Positions 34,172 to 46,110 of a stretch of 64,000 nt of DNA are shown here, piece after piece. The translations under genes and the position numbers were made by a program. Position 1 is the stretch's first letter. Every line of letters begins with the position of its first letter. The notes under the pieces are model-generated. The model had not been told where the DNA came from, searched no databases, and saw only the letters and a list, made by a program, of their open reading frames with translations. The DNA comes from Marsupella aquatica (Eukaryota; Marchantiophyta): the NCBI GenBank assembly GCA_973895155.1, contig OZ316897.1, forward strand, positions 7,626,001 to 7,690,000, written 5' to 3'.

Positions 34172-34465
34172 ACTTTACGACGAAGACACCCCCTATCGAA
34201 GCCTTCCCAAATGGACAAAACTTATCGTATTACAACACAGAAATATGATTTGTCATGTATACACTTTGCACGTTGTATTCGGATTTTCACGCTTAGAAAA
34301 AAAATTGTCCCTCCGACTTTACGAAGACACCCCCCGCCGAAGCCTGCTCAAATGGACAAAAACTATTGTATTTCAACATAGAAATATGATTTGTCATGTA
34401 TACACTTTGCACGCTATATTTAGATTTCACACTTAGAAGAAAAATTCCCCCGCCAAAGTGACGGT
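34172..34465 (+). repeat. Two-unit tandem repeat, period about 146 bp
   Basis: The units share CGAAGACACCCCC, then CAAATGGACAAAA, then GAAATATGATTTGTCATGTA, then ACACTTTGCACG. It lies just inside the right arm of element X. Confidence 0.8.
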
Positions 34466-36232
34466 TCATGTTTGTATGCATTGTGGTCAATGTATACATT
34501 GCAGGATACATTGATTCACTCGGAATTGCGATCGTAGTCGACCGCGTTCGACGATTCAGTCGGACACTGAAGAACAATAGAACATGTTGCATTTTACAGT
34601 GATAATCTTGCATTATAAGAACTGCACAATGTGTTAGAAGAACATCTCACACAAAATGGCACCTCTGGTGGGCCCGGAGGTCCATTGGGAGGGCGTGTGC
34701 AACTTTTGGTCCATTAAGAGAAAAAGTTGCATTTGGAGGTCCACTAAGTATATCTCTCCATGATGAGGTAAGGATAAAGTTCTGGGTTTGTCAAAATGCT
34801 GCCATGGGTTTTTGCAAATCAGATGGACCACATTTTACTAATGTCACAGGGAATAGTATAGTCCATCAAGATTGATTGGTTTCTGTTTACACTCGATGGG
34901 AAGCATTGTATTGCAGAATAATATGAACATAGGAATATATATAAAATTTTACAAAATACAGATTAGGGGAGAATCACAAGAAGAACTGGTCATCTTCTTG
35001 TCACCAAAGGGCTATTTGGTGGTGGTTGTGGTATTCTTTTGGCGTGGATTAACAACAGAGGGTTTCATTGTTCTCGAACATGAAATTACAATATATCATG
35101 TGCAATTGAGAGCATACGTTTCTTTCATTTACGTGACCATGTCTGAAGTCACAGTACCCAGGATGGAGACAGTAATGTACCCAGATCTTATGTTGTGTGG
35201 CACAAGGTCTCAAAGTTTGGTTTCCCTCCGTGTAAAGTAGGCAAACAAGGCTTCAAACGTTGTTTGATTGGTGTCCAACTGTCCATGGCTGGAGTCACTA
35301 TTCCCTAGACAATGTGGGTCCGATCCTATTTTTATAATTGAAAGCATTTACCAACAAAAAGGTCAAACACACACACACACTGTCCATGGGGCCCATCAAC
35401 CGCATGCCTGTCCAACGTTTGCCTTTCCTCTGTTTATCCAGTAACTTGAGTACAATCAAACAGTATAATATATTGATCGTGTCTGATCTTGGTCCAGTCT
35501 GTTTTTTAAGATTTTTTCTTTTTCGGGAGGGTTAATTTTGAATGATTTTCCTTTCTGGCCAAATGGCACTTTGTGTGAAGGAGAAGGTGCTAAGACTCTT
35601 TATCTAATTTTGATAAAATTTTGACAGTTAGATCTCCGTACATTTAAGGATAACCTCCAGATTCTAGCGCATGGAGAACTGGCTATAAGGAAGACCCAAG
35701 GAAAAAAAAAATATATATATATATTGCCAAAAGTGATGAACACTTTCCGGAGTGTAATCTCTCAAATTAACGCCACTAAAAAAAAGCTGATCAGGTCTGT
35801 CATCTACTGCAGGTGAAGGTCTCGAAAAGGGTCCCTCCAAAAGTTGCATGCACGCTGATGAATCTTCCTTGCTGGTTGCATGAGTAATTGGGTACCCTTG
35901 CGCTATTTGGACCGGCGTACATTTGGGTTTATGTTGCTCGCCCGCCCAATCTCTTGGATAGACAAGTCCAGCCATTTTATGTATTTGTAGATTAAGCTGA
36001 CGATCAAATTGATTCGGACTTAGGATGACGAAACGCTGTCCATGGCTGGCCTGGCTGTTCGGTGCAGCATTACCTCTCGACATACCAGCAAAGCTTTCGA
36101 GTTGTGGGGATAAGTGAGAGTTGTGGGGATAAGTGAAGAACTAAATAGGGGGGTGACATGTACATTAGACTCACTTCTACCGGTCACTTGTTTTGCAATT
36201 AATGTTGAGTGAACATTGACCAGAACCAGCAG

Positions 36233-36338
36233 GTTCCTTTCCTTGAATGAAAAAATTATAAATGTCACTAGATACTAGTGAACCCGTTCCTCTCCTTGAA
36301 TGAAAAAATTCTAAATGTCACTAGATACTAGTAAACCC
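36233..36338 (-). repeat. Exact-period 53-bp tandem repeat, SINE tail
   Basis: Units 36233-36285 and 36286-36338 differ at three positions. Both carry TCCTTGAATGAAAAAATT and AATGTCACTAGATACTAGT. On the minus strand this extends the SINE body next to it. Confidence 0.9.
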
Positions 36339-36530
36339 CACTTTTTGGGGAGGATGTGTGTTAATTCTCGGGTGGAATCAAAACGAATACTAATGTCACT
36401 AGAGACCTCTGGACCCCACTTTTGGGGGGATCTCTGTTGAAAAGGAAAACAGCACAGGCAAGATTCGAACCCACACCCTCTCTCATCACACTCTCACCCA
36501 TCTTCCACCAGGACATGGCCTGCTGGACGT
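36339..36530 (-). mobile_element. tRNA-derived SINE, copy 1
   Basis: On the minus strand there is an A-box-like TGGTGGAAGATGG (36498-36510) followed by a B box GGTTCGAATC (36462-36471), then a tail with CCCCAAAAGTGGGGT and CTCTAGTGACATTAG. Copy 2 at 49625-49790 has the same order of boxes and a homologous tail. Confidence 0.6.
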
Positions 36531-37049
36531 TACCAATGGCGCCTTTGACGTATTTAACTGGATTCTACGCGCAGCTAACTTGCACTGACCAGCCGGCAGC
36601 GACCGCCTGCACAACGGACAGCATTCAATTCGATTCCCGTGACTTATAGAAGGAAATTACATTAGCCTGATTATGTACACTAGTCTGATTAAGGAACTTA
36701 AATAGAAATGAAGACCAACAAGAATCTTCCAAAAAAAGAAATTAAATGCTATCTCCTGTTTATATTTGCCCCATCCCCATTTTTTGTTCACCTTCACTTT
36801 GTCCTTAGTTAAAGTCCTGTTTTGTCCTTATTTTTTATTCAAGTTTTGTCCTTGTTTGGAGTTACCATCAAGAGGCTTCACTCCAGACGCTAGCCCTTGC
36901 AAGTAACTTATGTTTGCAATTTATAGTGAGATACCGGAGTAAGATGCCAATATCAATAATTAGTGGCCTTAAAACTATAACGCCCAACAAAGGCTCACCT
37001 AAACCTAAATTTAGAACCTCAATTTTTTCTCCATTGACCCTCCCACTCA

Positions 37050-37078
37050 CTTTCTTTCTTTCTTTCTTTCTTTCTTTC
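37050..37078 (+). repeat. CTTT microsatellite
   Basis: About seven CTTT units within a T/C-rich tract. Confidence 0.9.
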
Positions 37079-39859
37079 CTGCTCCAATACCAATTCACTT
37101 TTTTTCTTTTTCTTTTCCCTTCAATCATTCTCTTTCATCTGATTGGTTTCATGAGGGTCATCAATTTTTTTAGAAATTTGGATGTTTTTCAAATATGTTT
37201 AGTGAGTAGGTCTCCCAGCTGGGCAGCAACAAAAAAAACATTACAGCCCAACCAGAATTGAGACGACATAATTGTGGCTAAAAACCTCATTTGATACACT
37301 AGGGATGCACCCAATTACCATTTTAGTTTACTGTATAAGCACTATATATTTCAAGCTGCCAAAAATAAAGGGCTCTTAATCAAGGGGGGACAACCAAAGG
37401 GCCAAGAAAGGCCAGGAATTAAGCACGGCTTCTTTGTTATTTGGGATTTAGCTTCTTTGACTTTTTACACTCAGGAACAGTAAAGCTTTGAAATCACAAA
37501 CATGCATGTTCAGGCTTGGGGCAAAAACTGATGACATGCCAGAATTTTGCAAAGGACTTGTCATGGGGGTTTATACAATATTATTTCAAGGCTATCTCTT
37601 TTCTATAATTTCCCATTTTCAAAATTAATGACTGATAGATCTTGTTAAGTAAAGCTTTGAAGATAATTGGAAAATGCAAACAAGGAAAATTAGGTACTTG
37701 TTGATCCTTGAGACAAACAAACTTACTTAATGTTTCTTGCAGCTCAAAGCTTGGCTCAAAGTTTACAGATGGAGACCCCCAAACTCTTGGTTCTGCCATC
37801 TGGGTGTGGATAAATGGGGAATAGAGTGCACAGGCGTGACTCAAAGTCTTGACCTGTGAACAGGTTGCACTAGGAAGATTTCTATCTTGCCAAATAACTT
37901 TGCGAAACATTTGTTTCAATTCATATTTAGCCACAAGCACTCTCCATAATTTCCCCCTCGACACAGACTTTGACCAAACTTTTTAAATGGGAACACGCCT
38001 GCCCGATGAGCTTATGAGCCATTGAATGTGGATGCTGGTAGACTGAAGTTTGAAGAATCAAAAGCTGTGGTCACAGCTTGGAGTTTGCTCATAGGCTCCC
38101 ACACCTTGGAGCTCTTTGGTGGCAACTTGATATCCACAAGACTGGGCCAGTGTCACCTTTCTTGTCCTCTCCGAGACCCTACAAAACAAAGACCACTACG
38201 TTAACAGTTTGCTTTTCATTTTTCTGAGAAGAAAGTTCATGAAAAGCTGAACCGGCCTGTGCTCTCTTGAAGTCCTCCTGGGATCCTTTTCAAATAGCAG
38301 CCCTCTCAAACCTGATCCCCCTAACCACTATTGTACTCCCCTGGATTCCCTTCCCCCAATCTGTGGCGTACTTTTGACTCTTGCCCTGTCTTGGATTGCC
38401 CCACAGATCTTAGGAGGTTTTCAAAAGCTTTGAAGGACCCCATTCCTTTTTTGTTGACTCCTCCCTCCCCTGCCAACAAAATCAAAACAAACAGAGCTTA
38501 TTATGAAAAGTTTTGTTGGGGGTACTTGTAAGTCAAAGTGCTACACAAACACAACACTCTACATCTTGACCAAGTTACCCCTTTAAGTGACATATGGTTC
38601 AATCTTACGATGACCTGTGCCATGCCATAGAAAGGGAAAATACACCCTACAGTAATTCCCCTCTACTATTTCCTTGGAACAACTATCTCGTGAACATAGA
38701 AAAGTAAACCTGGATGGGTGGCAGGTTGGTTGTGAAGCCTGGGTGGACTGCCATTGAATGGATGGTGCAAAACATCTTCAAAGACTTGGGTGGCACCTTT
38801 TCCAATTTTGTCTGGAATATGACATGTAATTTACCTGAATGTTTGCAGCTGGTTTCAGTTAATATAGCAGGTGGTAAGTCATTGCTCATGTCAACATTAC
38901 TCAGAGCATCCATTTGGGCTTTTTTTCCACTAACATACCTTATCATTATTGAAAGTGGAAAATTAAATCTCATGGACCCAGGTACTGTTTGTCTATATAA
39001 ATTACTATTTTCTCTTAAAAGTGCACTAAAAAGACCCTATTCCTTTTGAGTGGTGCCCCCCTCCTCCAGTCATATCAATTCAGTAGGGCGTCTTGGGGTT
39101 TCTCTACATGGCGTATGTGTAGTTGATTGGAACTATACTAGAAAATTACAACACATTGGGGTGTTCCCTTCAAGCCAGATGTGAAGCTTAGGTTCAGTCC
39201 TTCTCTTTCAGAAAATGGATTTTGTTATAATAACAATAACTATTTTGGGATTTTTTGTTTGTTTGTTTGCAGGGGGGAAAAACACAAAGACCCCAAAGCC
39301 AATTGAACTTAGTCATAGATGTGATCCCCCGCAAAAACATACAAATAACTAAGCTACTAGGCGACATGAGAAAGCAATGTACTATGCATCATAATAAGCT
39401 GTTGTTGATGTTTGACAATTATATGTGACTATTCTACTTTTTGGCACGGAAGAAAGTTCCAAAATTTTTGATAATACTAACAATTGGGGGGGGGGATCAA
39501 AAGAACAAAATTAAACCAGGGTCAGGCCTTTGACTCCACAACACTCATTTGTTAGAAAAGTCAAAAGAGAAAGCTTTTCAACCAGGCAGTATGTTGAACA
39601 TTATTGACTAATTCTGGTAATCTGGATCCACCAGGTTCTGCCTTGGAGAGGGTGTAGCAAGCCAATGGCATGAGAGCGCAGGCACGAAGGAACCAAACTG
39701 GGCAGACAAAATAGCACCAACACAGACCAATAGTTGCCATCAATACAAATATACAAAGGACTTGTTGCTGAGCATAAGCACATATATCACATCTAGAGGA
39801 TGACTTTACATAAGCCTGTGGAGCCCAAATCACAACCAATTCCCATCATTCCTTTGAAA

Positions 39860-39871
39860 GCAATGATACCA
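39860..39871 (-). other. Candidate primer-binding site
   Basis: On the minus strand it reads TGGTATCATTGC, eight of its first bases identical to the initiator tRNA-Met primer site. It lies seven bases beyond the candidate LTR end at 39879. Confidence 0.45.
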
Positions 39872-39878
39872 GGGAAGC

Positions 39879-41665
39879 TGTGTAGAGTAGGGTTTAGGGA
39901 AGAATGAATTTTTTTCCTCTTAAACAACCAAAGTTCGTTCCCATTAAGAGTTTGTGAGACCTAAAAGATTGTTCTAACATACTTTGAGATAGTTAAGCTA
40001 ACATATCTCAAATTTCAAGCCTTTACCGACATGCTTAGGTCAGGTGAAAGGAATTTTTAATACATCCTCAGGTATTGTGATGTTTGTATCATCAACAGTG
40101 CAATAATCAATTCTAAAATATATAACAAAACAACCAAAAGCCGGAGGCGTAAAGATAGGATTAGGCGAGCCTTAAATTGTCTATTCTCCTCTCACCACTT
40201 AGCAATCTATGACTAAGTTTGGCATTATTAAGAGTCAAGAGAGAATTTGACTAAATTAGCCTGATGCCTAAAGCTAATCTCTAAAGCCAACCATCTAAGA
40301 ATCTGTAAAAGATATATGGAAATAAGCCCGTATTAACTTTATGGCCAAATCGAAACAAGGCAGTACTCATCACTCCGAACAAGCTTCCTCTTTTAATCAA
40401 CTCTCCAGATTGCTCTTCTGGATCTATGGTAATTGTGAGTTCTCGTCTGGCGCATCTTCCAAAAATACTTGATAAGTATTCCAAACACTCAAGTCAATTC
40501 AGATCTTTGCATGAACTCAAGCCTGGGTTTTCAGTCAATCTGAATATTGGCAAGGCATTGCTAGTCACATCAAACAGATTCTAGCAAGTATGGTCACGCA
40601 CTAAATTCCAAACACAAGTCATAGATTACCAAAGATAAATATGAATCTCTTACTTCTCTTCAAAGAAGGAGACTTTCACAAGTGCAATGTAAGTCTAAAT
40701 GTCAAGGAAGAAACTCTCTCTTATATAGCATAGAGATCCCCTTGAAAAAATGTATGAAAAGACATGTCTTTTCATGATACAAAAACTGATACAATATTAC
40801 TAAATAAAACTAGCTATACTATGTGAAAGGGGAGAGCATATCTCTCCCTTCCTTTCCTACAAAAAAAAGGAAAAGGGTCAGAACTATGGCGGAAAACATA
40901 TTTCCGGTTCAACCTCCTTTGTAATGTAGAGTCTGGTTGAGCCTCCTTTGTAAAATAACAGAATCCGGTTGAACCGTCTGTGGGTTTAACTATGGTTTGA
41001 GGGACCTCTGATCCTTCAGGAATCTCTTGAATGACAGTAGGGGTAGGAGGTTGGCTCTTGGCTTTCTCAGCAGATTGGGGTTGCAATCACATAGCCAATT
41101 CAGTGGTGTACTACTTAGGTAAAATGTAGGAGTGTACCAAGAGTAGTCACAATGACGATTGAGTCTCTCCATCTTCCAATGAATGGGTATATATTTTCAT
41201 AGTATCCTTTCATACTTACTCAACCATTTTGATTGGGTAAGGTCCTTAGCCATGGATCATGCTTCCTATTGGTCCAAATTCATTCTTGAAAGTCTAATAG
41301 TGTGGAAATAACGTTTAAAAATCTTCATTCCATTATTTGTCCGGAAATTTTGGATATCTTTTGGTTGCACCGGTTGGAGTCTCATAATATTAAGTGGGTC
41401 ATTTAGAATCCATTTTTAGACTTCTTTATATATATCTTAACCGCCTCGGAAAGAGCTTTCCAACACACTTTACAGATCTTGATTTGGATAAATGGTTTGA
41501 GAATTATGGTAATTTTTCTACCGGATGGTATGTCCAAACCGGATCAAAAATCGGCTCAAAAACCGGATGGAAACCGGTTCAAATTCTGGATGGAATAACT
41601 CCTCAATTTCCATCATTTAGTTGGTGTAATTTTTCCCATGAACTACTGGAAGGTGGGGCAACACA
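39879..41665 (-). repeat. Candidate LTR, minus strand
   Basis: The plus strand begins TGTGTAGAG and may end GGCAACACA, giving TG...CA ends. A minus-strand promoter-like box GCTATATAAGAGAG lies near 40725, preceded by a GAAAAGACATGTCTTTTC palindrome (about 40756-40773). The layout (TATA about 850 bp before the LTR end) resembles the solo LTR at 8044. No gag or pol was found to its left and the right end is uncertain. Confidence 0.4.
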
Positions 41666-42554
41666 ACCTTCATAAAAGTTTGAGCTACTTGTTACTAAAA
41701 TGCACTGATTAATTCACCTTAGAATTAGCCGTCTAACTCAAATTTGTGAAAAGTTGGACCTCGATTCCAAAGCCAAACCTTTCCTTGAGGGGTTAGATCT
41801 CTCCTCGCTATCAAATTTTCCCAATACCAATCCATTTATGATTTTATTCATCTTTCACTATTGAGTCGGATGAGGGACCATAACATCTTTACATGCACCT
41901 TGGCATGATTCAAGCTTAATGTACTCACAGATGCTTAAATAGTCATTCAAGGTCCTCAACATGGTCATTGGAAACCATTTGTTTCATATTAGATAACTTT
42001 GATATCCTTAAGGGCTTAACCCCTCTATTACAAGCTGGAAGAGTAGCAGACGAGGCAGCAGTCAAGCAGGTCAAGTTGGGCTGGTTAATCCAAAGGGAAA
42101 AGGAGGGGGGAACTAAAAAGGATTAACCAGACCTTATTTAGTTTAAGTCCTTGAGTTTTATTCATGGAACACCATATATGTTGTCACATGTTGATGTGCA
42201 ATAACCGGGCCACTCTTTCGCCTTCTGCAGTGAACAAGGTTGTTGAGAAGCTCTACATCACATGGAGTATGCACCATGCCCTCAAGATAGATGTTGAAAA
42301 GCAATGTAGACCCAAAATTGATTGATTACTCCTCAGGCACAAAAGGCTGACCTTCTGAGCAGCAGCCAGTTGACTTACATTGATTGCTTATTAGGTGTTG
42401 TTGGTATTGTGGAGCAAATAATCAACCAAACAGCCAATTACCTTGCTCTGATTGGACAGGTCCTCAAACTCAACAAGGGCTCTTTCAAGAGGAGATCATT
42501 TTTATTACCCTACACATTTCTATTCCTTGTATGAGGTGTCAGGTCACACACTTG
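41666..42554. other. Intergenic, nothing recognised
   Basis: Only short chance frames are present. There is no repeat or coding signal that I can defend. Confidence 0.5.
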
Positions 42555-42870
42555 GAGACGTACACTTAGTGGATTTCCAAACCAAACTTTTTCTCTTAAT
42601 GGACCAAAAGATAGGGATTCTTTCCAAGTGAACCCAACATTTTTCAAATTCTCTCCCAATGGACCTTTGGGTCCACTCCATAAACATTGTTCTTGTGGAA
42701 TGGTTTACAACATTGTTCAGGCCAACTATGTAGCCTGTTATTGTGCTTGGTCCCGTCTAGTAACGTCAAAGATAAATGTGTAGAGTGTGAATCACACAAG
42801 GGCTGTAGACCCTGGCCGCAATAGAGCACCCAAGCACCGTAGCAAAGTAGCTGTCCTGCTTGGTTGAATA
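42555..42870 (+). repeat. Second left-type arm of element X
   Basis: It aligns in direct orientation with 30597-30870: GAGACGTACACTTAGTGGA, CTCTTAATGGACCAAAA, CTCTCCCAATGGACC, TTGTTCTTGTG and CCCTGGCCGCAAT occur in the same order. No matching right arm was found near it. Confidence 0.65.
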
Positions 42871-43195
42871 CATTGTGACTATTGTATTCAAACTATAAAT
42901 GAAGGATCTTCCAATCATACCAAAGAACCCAAGTGCTGTATCGTGACCTCCCAGTTGGGTTGACTATATTGTGACTATGTATTCAAGGTACAAAATCAAG
43001 GATCTTCTGACTGCATCAGAGCACCCAAGCGCCATAGCACCGTGTCCCAACTTGGTTGAATACATTGTGGCCATTGTATCCAAACTATAGAGGAAAGAGT
43101 TTACGGCAGGCAACATTGAAGCACACAAGCGCCATAGCATCCCCAACCTCACTGCTTTTTTGAAGACAATGTGAATATTGTATAAAAAAGAGTCA
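42820..43195 (+). repeat. Four-unit tandem repeat, period about 98 bp
   Basis: Units start near 42824, 42924, 43018 and 43118. Each has GCACCCAAGCGCCATAGCA (or a variant), then TTGGTTGAATACATTGTG, then ATTGTATTCAAACTATA. The TGTATTCAAA motif also occurs inside element X (about 30890-30990 and 34010). Confidence 0.8.
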
Positions 43196-43757
43196 AAGAA
43201 AGTTTTAAAATTACAATGTGCCTGCCTTTGATAAACTAAGTATATTTCTCCACACATTTCATACTCATCAAAGCTGAGACTTCATACTCCTCAAAAGTTT
43301 AGCCCTCATACTCCATAATTCAACTGGATAAGTGAATTAATCCGTGGACCCCCATGTTATTTTAGAGGCAGTTATCTAGAAACTGAAGCCTAGATGGACC
43401 TCCAAATCTAAAGAAAACAAATTCAAAAATGGACAAGTCAATGTTTGACACTTGAAACAGTTGCCAAACTTACCAAGGCAACCATAATTAACATCAATCG
43501 TAAAACCAGCTGCAATGTGAATTATTGTTTAATGTGTGGGTAGCTTAATTGCCCACTTCAACAAAACGGTGCTCGACGGTTTCTTCCACGGTACCGACGG
43601 GATGCTGGATGCACTCAAGTTGCATTGAAAGTAATCACTTTCAATTCCTACACATAGATAGACAAAGAGAGAGAGAAGTCATCGGTGTCATCAAATCATT
43701 AATGATTAAGACAAAGTTTCATGGAAGCAAATCTCCAATTGTGGAATGGAATCGATC

Positions 43758-43975
43758 AAAAGCTAGAGAAATTTAGAAACTCATGACCACTTTAGTACTT
43801 GATAAAATCTCCCAATGTAACACTCATTGGAAAGCTAAAGAACATTGGAAACTTCTAATCACCTCAGAACTCAACTAAATCTATCAATGTTAAGTTCATT
43901 AAAAAGCTAAAGAATTTTAAAATTCATAATCTCCTTAGTACTCAATAAAATCTGTCAATTTTAGGTTCATTCTCA
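43758..43975 (+). repeat. Three-unit tandem repeat, period about 72 bp
   Basis: Units start at 43758, 43831 and 43903, each AAAGCTARAGAA followed by AAAATCTVYCAATKTWA and a TTCATT-like end. Identity is moderate. Confidence 0.75.
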
Positions 43976-44489
43976 TGGAGGGGGTCAACATTTCAGGGTT
44001 TGTACAACAAAGATTTCTATTCACGTTAGAGATTATGAAATCACAGGTTAAATTTATTTTTCAAATTACTTACTCAATTCTTACCGAATGATGACAATGC
44101 TAAGCTCATCAAGACCGTCTCTTCAAGATCTTTCTAACGCCATATTATACTGAGTTTTCATTGTGATTTGACTTAGCAATGTCAAATCAAAAATTGCTAC
44201 CAAGAAAATTTTATGTTTTGAACAAAATCAAAATGTAAATAAAACAGTTATTGGGAGCAGGTTTACCTCAATCTTTTTGTCTTTTGATTTGCATGTCAGT
44301 TTTTTTTACATTCTTTTTTACGGCATGGCGTCCCAATTTTTACAAAAAACTTGGCACAAACACGAATGCAAAAGTTAATTTTATCCAAAAACAAGTCTCT
44401 TCCTCCTTTGCAACGTGCCATGATGATGTGGTGCACTGTGGAGCCAGGAATTTTGCAAAGGATCCCTAATGGGGGTCCGTAATGAAATG

Positions 44490-44710
44490 TAATTGTCTGC
44501 TGCACCCATCAGTAAATTTTATTATGTATGCAAAGGAGTAACTGAGAAATGCATATGTACGCTAACTGATGGAAGTGCACTTACGTATTTGTTCTTTAGT
44601 GCCGATATTTATTGTTTCACAAATATATTTATTACAAAGGAATTTGGTTTAATATTAGGGGACTACATGGCAGGCCGTACTTATATGTGCAGCACTAATG
44701 CACCATGACT
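44490..44710. repeat. TGCACT-motif stretch related to 28790-29310
   Basis: It has AAGTGCACTTACG, TGTGCAGCACTAATGCACC and TAATATTAGGGGACTACATG; the last matches TAATATTAGGAGACTACGAG at 29240. Confidence 0.45.
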
Positions 44711-45739
44711 ATTTAAATTTCACACATTTTATCACCGTAAGTTTGGGTCGCATTAGTCTAAGTATCCTATAACTTTTTCCACTACTGTGTCTCAAACCTC
44801 TAGGTTTTAGCTCAGGTCACGGTTGCACAGGTTTCCCTAAAACAAAATGGCACACTTGCAATTAGTTGGTTTACCAGTGATTGTAGTCCAAAATTGGGCC
44901 AGAATTGTTTTTGTGGCCCTTCAGGTTGAGACTCCCTACTAATTCCTACTCATGCCTCTAGGCTTCATTTTCCAAGTCCTACAAATAAATTTGCGGGAAA
45001 ATTTGATGCTTGGTTGGACCAAAGCATTGATCTCAGGACTCAGATCAAGCAAGGTGCTTGTCACCCTAAAAAATGAAGTCATGCAGGAGAACGTGTGACG
45101 CCAATGACATGGTCCTTATTCTATAATCTGATTAACTAGGCTGTTGTATGCAAGGAGTAGCTATTGATATTGCATAACAATTAGCAAGCTGGCAAGAATA
45201 AGGCCAATCATGGCGTTAAGAGTAGGGATAAAGGTATTTCAACTTGAAGACTGCACAACCAAGCAGACACAGTTGAGGTAGTCACTGTCAAGGCCACAAA
45301 GGAGAAACTAGGAAGAGAGGATTCAGCTCTTCAAGCATACCATCTTCTTGACAAGCAAGATGGAGCATGGAGGCTCTTAAAGACGCCGGTACGGAGGTAG
45401 GCATGATAATTCAAGGAAGTGAGTCTCCATAGCTGAGTATGAAGCTATGGGATATGGTGATTGTTCTCAGGATGAAATCTAAATGTCTTGGGTGTGTAGC
45501 TTCATTTTGTTAGTTAGGTTAGTGGTTCATAGTCTAGTCTTAGAATGTTAGGGAAATAAACGACTATGTCGCGGGTGGTCGGCAACCATATCTCGTTCAA
45601 TACGTCACCAAATCCGGATCTGTAAAGAGCGTTGCAAAGATCTGGTCAAGGTAAGTAAAATCGATATAAAACACTTGGGAAACGGAGGTGTATTAAGAAA
45701 GATACGATCTGATTAGTGTGATGGGTTAACTTGTGGCCG

Positions 45740-46110
45740 AAATTAGCGGATTCAGCTTCGGTTTCGGGTTAACCTAAGCTCGGCCACGGCTTAGCTCAGG
45801 TGAGCACGGCTTTAGCTTAGCTTAGGTCAGCATGGCTTCAGCTTAGCTCAGGTCAGCACAGATTCAGCTTAGGCTTAACTCGGGTTTGGATTAGATTGAT
45901 CCCGGGTTAGACTAAACTTGGGTTAACCTAAAGTCGGGCTTGGGTTAGCATAGGTAAGCTCGGGTTAGGGCTCAGCTTAGCCTAGGTCAGCGAATAGTAG
46001 GTAGCGGCCTAACTCGAGACCACGGGTTAGATCTACTCGGGTTAGATAGGATAGCTATGTTAGCCAAACTCGGGTTAGCTATGTAACTCGGGTCAGCGAA
46101 ACAGTGAGTA
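45740..46110 (+). repeat. Degenerate TTAGCT/GGTTAGC minisatellite
   Basis: Units of about 26 bp (CACGGCTTTAGCTTAGCTTAGGTCAG and variants, here abbreviated to the repeated core TTAGCTTAGGTCAG) pass into a looser array of CTCGGGTTAGC motifs. It shows repeated slippage. Confidence 0.75.

Larger units (their letters stand above)
30597..34756 (+). mobile_element. Candidate 4.2-kb terminal-inverted-repeat element (element X)
   Basis: The left arm (30597-30714) and right arm (34668-34756, inverted) share GAGATAYAY, then TTAGTGGACC, then CAAATGCAACTTTTT, then CTTAATGGACCAAAA, then CTCCCAATGG and CTCCGGGCCCAC. The left arm has about 29 extra bases. The interior holds a decayed multi-exon gene. A second left-type arm and adjoining 200 bp recur at 42555-42870. 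No target duplication could be matched, so the exact ends and superfamily are unknown. Confidence 0.55.
34757..39859. other. Intergenic region with simple repeats and a SINE
   Basis: No gene is supported. It holds a CA microsatellite (35367-35380), an AT run (about 35710-35725), the SINE and tail repeats at 36233-36530, a CTTT microsatellite (37050-37078) and a short G-run near 39486. Confidence 0.5.
43196..45739. other. Intergenic, no gene
   Basis: Contains the 72-bp tandem repeat and the TGCACT stretch listed separately; otherwise nothing recognised. Confidence 0.5.

Noticed and set aside
35664-36083. 139-codon minus-strand frame
   Set aside because: No family resemblance; it overlaps an AT-rich repeat and starts without context.
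36462-36471. Genuine tRNA gene at the GGTTCGAATC box
   Set aside because: No complete cloverleaf could be folded by eye; the tail homology with another copy fits a SINE better.
37581-37964. 127-codon minus-strand frame
   Set aside because: Compositionally unremarkable, no domain recognised and no partner exons.
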